In this document: positions 58,196-64,000 of the stretch, in pieces
Layout of the letters: each line of letters starts with the position of its first letter
Position numbering within the stretch: position 1 is the first letter of the stretch
From: Hyaloscypha bicolor E
Taxonomy: Eukaryota > Ascomycota > Leotiomycetes > Helotiales > Hyaloscyphaceae
Direction: 5' to 3'
Assembly: GCF_002865645.1 (NCBI RefSeq)
Contig: NW_020194638.1
Location: forward strand, 1,791,974-1,855,973
Length of the DNA: 64,000 nt
The notes under the pieces: generated by a model
Told to the model about the DNA's origin: nothing
The model's input: only the letters and a program-made list of their open reading frames with translations
Databases searched by the model: none
Translations under genes and position numbers: made by a program

Positions 58196-61100
58196 CCTCG
58201 CGACCCAGCGTTGGGCGACAGGGCCCTCAGCGCTCCCTGAGTTCGACAAATGCCCTGCAGAGGCCACCACCGCATCGCACGCTCTCGCAGCAGTTCTCGT
58301 CCTCGTCCCCAACAAGGCGAGGGAATGAGGGTTTTGTGGACTTGACATTCGATGAGTCGGTGCTGGCTCGGCATGGGCCGAGAGTTGGGACCTCGCGGTT
58401 GCGAGTTGAGATATCGAAAGACTCGGGGCCCTCTGAGATGGTGGAATCGCCGAAACCCATATCAGACGCCGCTCCTACGTGGAGGCCATCACTACCTCCA
58501 CGAGGGCGGCCACAACTCCATTTTGATGTGCCAAGTGTCAGCAACCTCAGTCCCCATCCTGCGCAGGACGGCGGCCAGAACGAAGTCACGATAAAGCCGA
58601 TGCCTTTGCCCGTGAGGCCCGGACAGCACGCTCCACCGTCTTCTGAGAAATCTCGTGCGGCGCCAAGTAATGCAGCGAAGAAAGACGCCCGTCCAAAGCC
58701 GTATATTCTGGAAGTGCCGACAGCCGCCCCTCATTATTCCCCAAATGGTTCGTAACCTATCTCCATCATCTGACAGAGGTATATATTGATTCAAGTAGGC
58801 CATACCGATTTCTTTCCCTGGACCGGAAACCATCCCGAGGACCAATTCTCGGAGCCAGTAATTCGACATGGCTTTTTTGACAAAGCACAGATGACACAGA
58901 ACGAAACAGGATCCGCTAAGCCGTCCATATTCCCAGCCCTCAAGCACAAAAGCGGACTTCAAACATTGTCAGCTTTATTCACGAGTGTGCTTGCACAGCG
59001 AAGGGCTCATGGACAAATCACCTCGGCATCAACCTTCAAACCCCCACCGCGTGTTACAGTTACAGATACAAAGAGAGAAATGTGGTTGAAGGATCTAGCA
59101 AACCCCACGATATCTTTACGGCGTCTCAGTAGATCTATTCCTCACGGAATAAGAGGAAAGGTGCTGTTGGATCAATCTTTGAGCAAGAATATACCAATAG
59201 AAAGAGCCGTATGGTTGGCCAAGTGTGTTGGGGCGAATGAGTTGAGGTCATTCAGAAGAAAGGGTGTCAGCGGCACGTTTGCTATGGGCGGTGAGGCCAA
59301 ATGGATTAGGGACTTCACAGTTTGCGTTGAACAATTCATGGAAAGCATTCTTGCGACTTGCGGAGAGAAAGATTTCAAAACAAGGATAAGTTACGCGTAA
59401 GTTTGCTGACCCAGCAGTTCGAGCCGCTAATTGACTTGAAAACAGGATACGTCTTGCCACTCATTTCTATGCCGAATATCTTCTTGATCGTGAGCACTAT
59501 ATGGACTGGTTGGTAACGTCTCTGGAAAACAGTCCTCAAGCGAAGCTGCCTATGTGGCTTTTGATTACTCAAGTTTACTGGAAGGATCTCTTGAAATACC
59601 GAAAATACGGACGTCGACTTTCAGCGGCGCTTTTGAGTCAGCTAGCTAGGGCAAGTGTAGTCTAATATTCTTCTCCCTTGCAGATGCTTACATATCTCCA
59701 GACATTAAACCACCTAGACCGCGATATTCTGGCTCCTCTATCTGATCGCCTGCGAGTTCTACTGAAAGGAATTGTGATATCAAACTCGGAAAGTTTTGTT
59801 GGCCCGAAAGTATGGGCCAAGCACAGAGATGTCATCATGAGCGACTTGGACCTCGACGATGAGCGGTTTATGTCTATTCTTGCAGCACTTGACCTACGAA
59901 ATTCTCGTCTAAACGCTTCCGGTACAGAGAAAACACTAACCGCTCGACGGCGTCTGCTTTATGTCCTTGACGGTACATTAATACGTCCGCTGACTAACGA
60001 GACGGCTCGACAGTGTTGGGAGATTGACGAAGACAAAGCCATGCTTTCCCGTACAATTTTGGAATGGTCCTCGTCGTCTTACCGGCCTGGAAATGCTAAA
60101 ATATATGTGGCTGCTCGCATCATGAGGTCTTGGATCAAATTCGGTGCAGACGTCACTAGTGCAGTTTTGGATTTCCTCGACTCTGCAGTGTGCAATTCTG
60201 GCCGCCGAAACTCTGCCTTTTACCATCTGGTCTCTGAGTTGGCCCGCTCGGAGCACTTTTCTACACCAAGGTATCTGGAATGGTTGATCGCTCGAGGTGG
60301 TCTGTACAATGCCAAAGATGTGGCTTCAGATGGGCCTTGTGCAACACGACTGTTGGCTGAGCTCCCGACAAACAACCTTAGTGAGAGCATCGCTGAGCTT
60401 CGTGCGACTTTACTCAGTAGGGCAGGTTTTCTGGTAGAGGAAGAGGAAGATCAAACGAATGATTTGATGACATTCATGAATCAAAACCTACCCGGTATGC
60501 AAGCCACCGTGGACGATAAGCTTGAATCGCAGAGCCTCGACGTCAATCTTGCAAGCATTTCATCCGAGGCAAGCCGAACAACCAAATCAGAACTTGGCCT
60601 CTGGCTGCGACAAAAAGTCAGGCTTCAGATGGCGCAACCAACAATACCACCCTTTGACGATTGGGATGATTCACCGATGAAAGGCGGGACCTCTGCGATC
60701 ACGTCATCCGATTTCAATACCGTCCGGCAATATCTTGAGCTCATCGATGACTATTCGATGCTTGCCGATGTCCTTAAGATCGTTACGAGTTCCAATGACG
60801 CGGAAGTGCTTGCTTCTTGTGTGGATACGCTAGACTTGCATATCGAGGTATTCTCGGCAATAGGTGCACTCAGGGGGCTATTTGATATTCTCGTGACCCG
60901 TCTTCGAGCCTTGTCAGATGAGATTGACTCCATCCCGAGGGTACTTTTGGTCACTTTGTCGGACCTTGCCTCGCGACTCCCGGAGCAGAGGATGGTAGCT
61001 CAACAGCTCGCTCAAGAGCTTGCCCGCAGCGATAGAAAGACCGCTGCCGATGCTTGCTCACCGGTGTCTGACCACATGGCACTCGTTCAGACGTCGGAGG

Positions 61101-62806
61101 CAGACTTTACAGACGAGATTGAGAAAGTCTTAGCAAGCGGCAATAGCATGGATCAAGCCACTCTGGAGAGGCTTTTTCAAAGGATTATATTGCGACTGGA
61201 AGAGTCATGGGAGAAATCGCAGGAACAGCGAAGCTGTGGGTTGTTGCTCACGAGGCTCAGGACTTTCGACGCCCAGCAGTTTGACGCTCTGATGACCGCA
61301 TGGATAAAACGGCTTGTACCGCGCCAGAACCGTCCAACTATGTTGGAAGTGTTCGGACCCCTGATCAGTTTTGGATGTCTCGCCCTTCGAGATGTTATTG
61401 TCAGCTCCGGTGCAACGGAGACAATGGAAAATCCACAAGACTCGAGCACCGCTCACGAAGCTCTTGGATTGCTGGTCACATCATTCTGTCTTCCAGAGAC
61501 GATGACCATCGAAGAAAGATATCGTCTTCGAATCAAGCAAGCGCATATGCAGAAGGATCACCCTGTTGAAGTTTTGAACGTCGTTCGTCTTGTGTTTGGA
61601 GAACCCATCGACTTGGATGAACGCAGCAGCTCTTTGGATAGGAAGATTCTCCAAAGTGCGGACTTTCATGAGCTCCTACAAGTTCTTGTTCTATCCGATA
61701 CCCATCGATTTATTGACAACCTAGTGATGCCACTGCTTCAGAGTTCCACCCCAGACGCCGCCGTCACCATCAACAGATGTGTTGACAAGTTTTTGTTAGC
61801 CGGGAATGAGAACGAGACTATTACGACGGAGGTGCTCCTTAATCTGGCCGATGACCTGTCTTTACCATTCTGCCAAGTCAAGCTGGCTGCCATGTTTAGA
61901 AGAGATGATACAGTCATGGAAGGTGCAGATGATGGGCAAGCAGAAGACCTCGAGGCATTCGATCGTGCCATTGAATCGGCAGTGGCTACAGGGAAGACAA
62001 CCTGGGCCAGCATCGTTCCGTTGCTCGATGCTTCAATCGCACAACGCTTGCGACAACGAGCGGAAGCACGTTTCCTGGCTTTATTCCCCTCGCCAAAGGC
62101 TACGGGTGGAGAGGACACCATGCAGAACCGTGTCGTCCATGCCGAAAACCTCCTGCACATAATCGATGCAACCGCGTACAGTGCGTCTGCCACAAACACG
62201 TCCGTTGGTGCCACCAATCTTGCTTGCGACATCGTTGCAGTTCTGAATGGCCTATGGCTGCTGCTTGCAAAGTCTCAATCTCGAGATATTAAGGATGCCA
62301 TTATGTCAAAATGGCTCCCACTTCTTCTTTCCTTCACAACAATCCGCATACCCGCGTTTGAAGCAACAAAACCCGGTCACGAGAGCAGGGCAAAAGCTGT
62401 CCTAGCTCTTGCAGCTATATTTCTCCAACTACAAGCCCTCGACATCGCCACGGATGAAATCAAGAACCTGATAGAGCAAACCTTCGACCTAGCACTCTAT
62501 CTAGTAGATCCGCTACCTGAAGATATGCGTCAGCAATGTATTCGAAACCTTCGAGATGCTGCGTCGAGCGCCCAGATTTCATACCTTTTCAGTTTTACGC
62601 CGAATCCAACAGAGTGGCTTGTTTTGAGCCAAAAGGAGAGAACATTGCCCCCTCCGGGCGCTGGTGTTGCTGAAAGGGCGACTGAAAAGGAAAAGTTGGT
62701 TCCTTTCTCCTTGAGGAGGTGGGAGATGTTGGGCGAGCCGACCCCAAATGTGGGCGAGAATGATACGAGTTTGAGCTTGACACTCTTCGGGGCTAGGAGG
62801 GGGTAA
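58192..62806 (+). CDS. MED12: Mediator kinase-module subunit 12 (Med12 / Srb8)
   Basis: Exons 58192-58747, 58799-59396, 59446-59650 and 59684-62806 encode 1493 aa. The N-terminal 170 residues are disordered. The Med12 signature is at about 185-215 (GHTDFFPWTGNHPEDQFSEP, RHGFFDKAQM). A helical region follows (REMWLKDLANPTISLRRLSR, IPHGIRGKVLLD, IPIERAVWLAKCVGANELRS, THFYAEYLLDREHYMDWL). The long last exon carries WIKFGADVTSAVLDFL, RNSAFYHLVSELARSEHFST and YLEWLIARGGLYNAKD. Med12 activates the Cdk8-cyclin C kinase of Mediator and modulates RNA polymerase II transcription. The third intron appears to be a 33-bp GC-AG intron (donor GCAAGT, branch CTAAT), because reading through meets a stop and the nearest in-phase GT donor leaves only 27 bp. 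Confidence 0.93.
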
Positions 62807-63839
62807 TATACCCTCATGCTAGTACTATGAATGCATATTGCTTGGAAGCCAGTATAAACAGGAAATAGCGTGTTGGAAAGTTGGGATCTTGGAGCATTGG
62901 ACATGAATGAGACAGACGATGTTACGATATAGAGAATTTAGAATAATTCAATCATGATCAACTTCCGCTTACGGTATGATACTGTTCTATCCCACTCCCT
63001 TTAGCTAGTCTCGCTTCCACTAAATTAGGGTATGTCTTTAAGCAGTGAAGGATTAAATCTGTTAAACAAGAAAACTACTGTGATGCCAGTCACGTGGAGG
63101 CATCGTTGCACGTGATTTACCGTGTAGCTTGTGCTTCCAGCCCGGCAGGCAGCTTTCCGCTCAATGCAAGCTCTTTACCATACTGCAACACCTATTTATT
63201 GTGACAAAAACTGTGAAATACGAAATTATAAAAGTGCTTAATTTAAGTATATAACTATACTAATTAATTTCATTTAATTAATTCTCTTAATTACTATTCA
63301 TACTTAAACTATTTAAAACTCTATTTGATAATTAAAGGGCAGATTGGCCGCTGTTTTGGGAGGGTTTTTCTCGCTGCGTTCTATTATATAAGAATTACTT
63401 AAATTATTAATAATCTCACATTCTTAAAAGATAGTGATTTTGATTTTGCGGAAAAAAATACTTGTTGAAGTAGCGTTCTTAAAGGAGCCCGTATCACTTG
63501 AAGTTTTGATATCAGCACATGATTGTTCTCGTTCTCTTCTCCTTACGCCCTGTTACTGAACGGAGCTGTTTATGTCATACCATCAGGCGTTGATGATTGC
63601 AAGCGCTCTACAAACACCGCCATGTTGTAGTCACGTTTCAGCTCGTTGAAGTTGGGAAATTGAATAAGATATTCAACCGGGAGGCTTATCCTGGTCCGAT
63701 ATAAAGATAGTAAGTCAGACGATTCTCTATTCTTCGTGGAAATCTTCTGTGAGAGGCCAATAGGCAAAAGGATACCACATACTTCGTACTAAATGCACAC
63801 CGGAAGGAGAAACAAGCCAATGAAATCAACCCCAACAAC
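62807..63839. other. Right-hand spacer with an AT-rich island
   Basis: The part at about 63,185-63,460 is strongly AT-rich, with repeated TTAATTAA-like words and no coding frame. Two CACGTG boxes lie at about 63,091 and 63,110. At 63,570-63,767 a 65-codon minus-strand frame without ATG looks mildly coding-like (PVEYLIQFPNFNELKRDYN), but it has no family match by eye. Confidence 0.5.
63185..63460. repeat. AT-rich island, possible RIP-degraded repeat
   Basis: The base composition changes abruptly from ordinary flanking DNA to a TpA-rich tract. In ascomycetes such islands are often old transposons mutated by repeat-induced point mutation. No transposase or reverse transcriptase remnant is readable here, so the origin is inference. 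Confidence 0.4.
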
Positions 63840-64000
63840 CTATGTGGGTCCTGGCTTCGAACGCAATCGTCTCAGACGATCTATCTCCTCCCTCGCCTGA
63901 GATGAACGCCAATCTATATACAATTCCCCAGGAGCATTTCCATCGTTGTCAGGAATGTCCAGGTCTGCGCCACCTTCCTCAACTAAGATCCGCACCAAAT
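63840..64000 (-). CDS. Ankyrin-repeat-like protein, C-terminal fragment cut by window edge
   Basis: The minus strand is open from base 64000 to a TAG at 63842-63840, giving the last 53 codons of a gene that starts outside. The segment LVRILVEEGGADLDIPDNDG followed by NAPGELY matches the second helix and hairpin of an ankyrin repeat. The tail is charged (REEIDRLRRLRSKPG). The number of repeats and the function cannot be seen. A spliced alternative end is possible. Confidence 0.6.
   Translation of the reverse strand, partial: LVRILVEEGGADLDIPDNDGNAPGELYIDWRSSQAREEIDRLRRLRSKPGPT

Noticed and set aside
58227..58962. Minus-strand frames opposite MED12 exon 1 and 2
   Set aside because: Shadows of the low-complexity MED12 N-terminus. 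The plus strand carries the Med12 signature.
1..64000. Bacterial-type features, CRISPR arrays, operons or prophage
   Set aside because: Spliceosomal introns and eukaryotic ribosomal, Mediator and splicing genes show a fungal nuclear genome. The tandem arrays have no spacers of CRISPR type.
1..64000. tRNA genes and intact transposons
   Set aside because: I scanned for B-box-like GGTTCGAATC words with cloverleaf context and for reverse transcriptase or transposase motifs by eye and found none convincing. A dedicated search could still find a divergent one.

Overview
The window is nuclear DNA of a filamentous ascomycete (Pezizomycotina). Most genes carry several short introns of about 45-110 bp with GTRNGT donors and CTAAY-type branch sites, and the genes sit close together on both strands. 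Gene content is typical of the extended mating-type (MAT) neighbourhood: RPL21, RPS9, a MAT HMG gene, SLA2, APN2, COX13, APC5 and CIA30. I infer Pezizomycotina, perhaps Leotiomycetes, but cannot name a species.

Layout. 2.3-3.7 kb: a secreted lactonase / carboxymuconate-cyclase-like beta-propeller. 4.4-6.1 kb: divergent ribosomal protein genes eL21 and uS4 (RPS9). 6.1-16.3 kb: the gene-poor MAT region. It holds a possible ABC-transporter relic, four copies of a hairpin-forming repeat, an apparently intact MAT1-2-1 (HMG box, minus strand) and, head to head with it, a decayed MAT1-1-1 alpha-box gene that carries in-frame stops, a broken splice donor and a frameshift. 16.3-38.8 kb: SLA2, a PH/SMP lipid-transfer protein, REV3, SLU7, APN2, COX13, APC5 and CIA30.

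40.9-62.8 kb: a three-RRM RNA-binding protein whose first intron is 925 bp long and holds an 18-bp tandem array; an F-BAR/RhoGAP protein (Rgd1-like); a solute:sodium symporter; an Mba1/Tim44-like mitochondrial protein; eIF1 (SUI1); and Mediator subunit MED12. The right edge cuts an ankyrin-repeat-like gene, after an AT-rich island.

The main discovery candidate is the MAT region. Sequences of both mating types sit in one haplotype, one apparently functional and one a pseudogene. They lie between RPS9 and SLA2 rather than in the SLA2-APN2 interval, and that interval has three other genes in it. Exon boundaries were set by reading phase, splice signals and family conservation by eye. No alignment, expression or database search was run.
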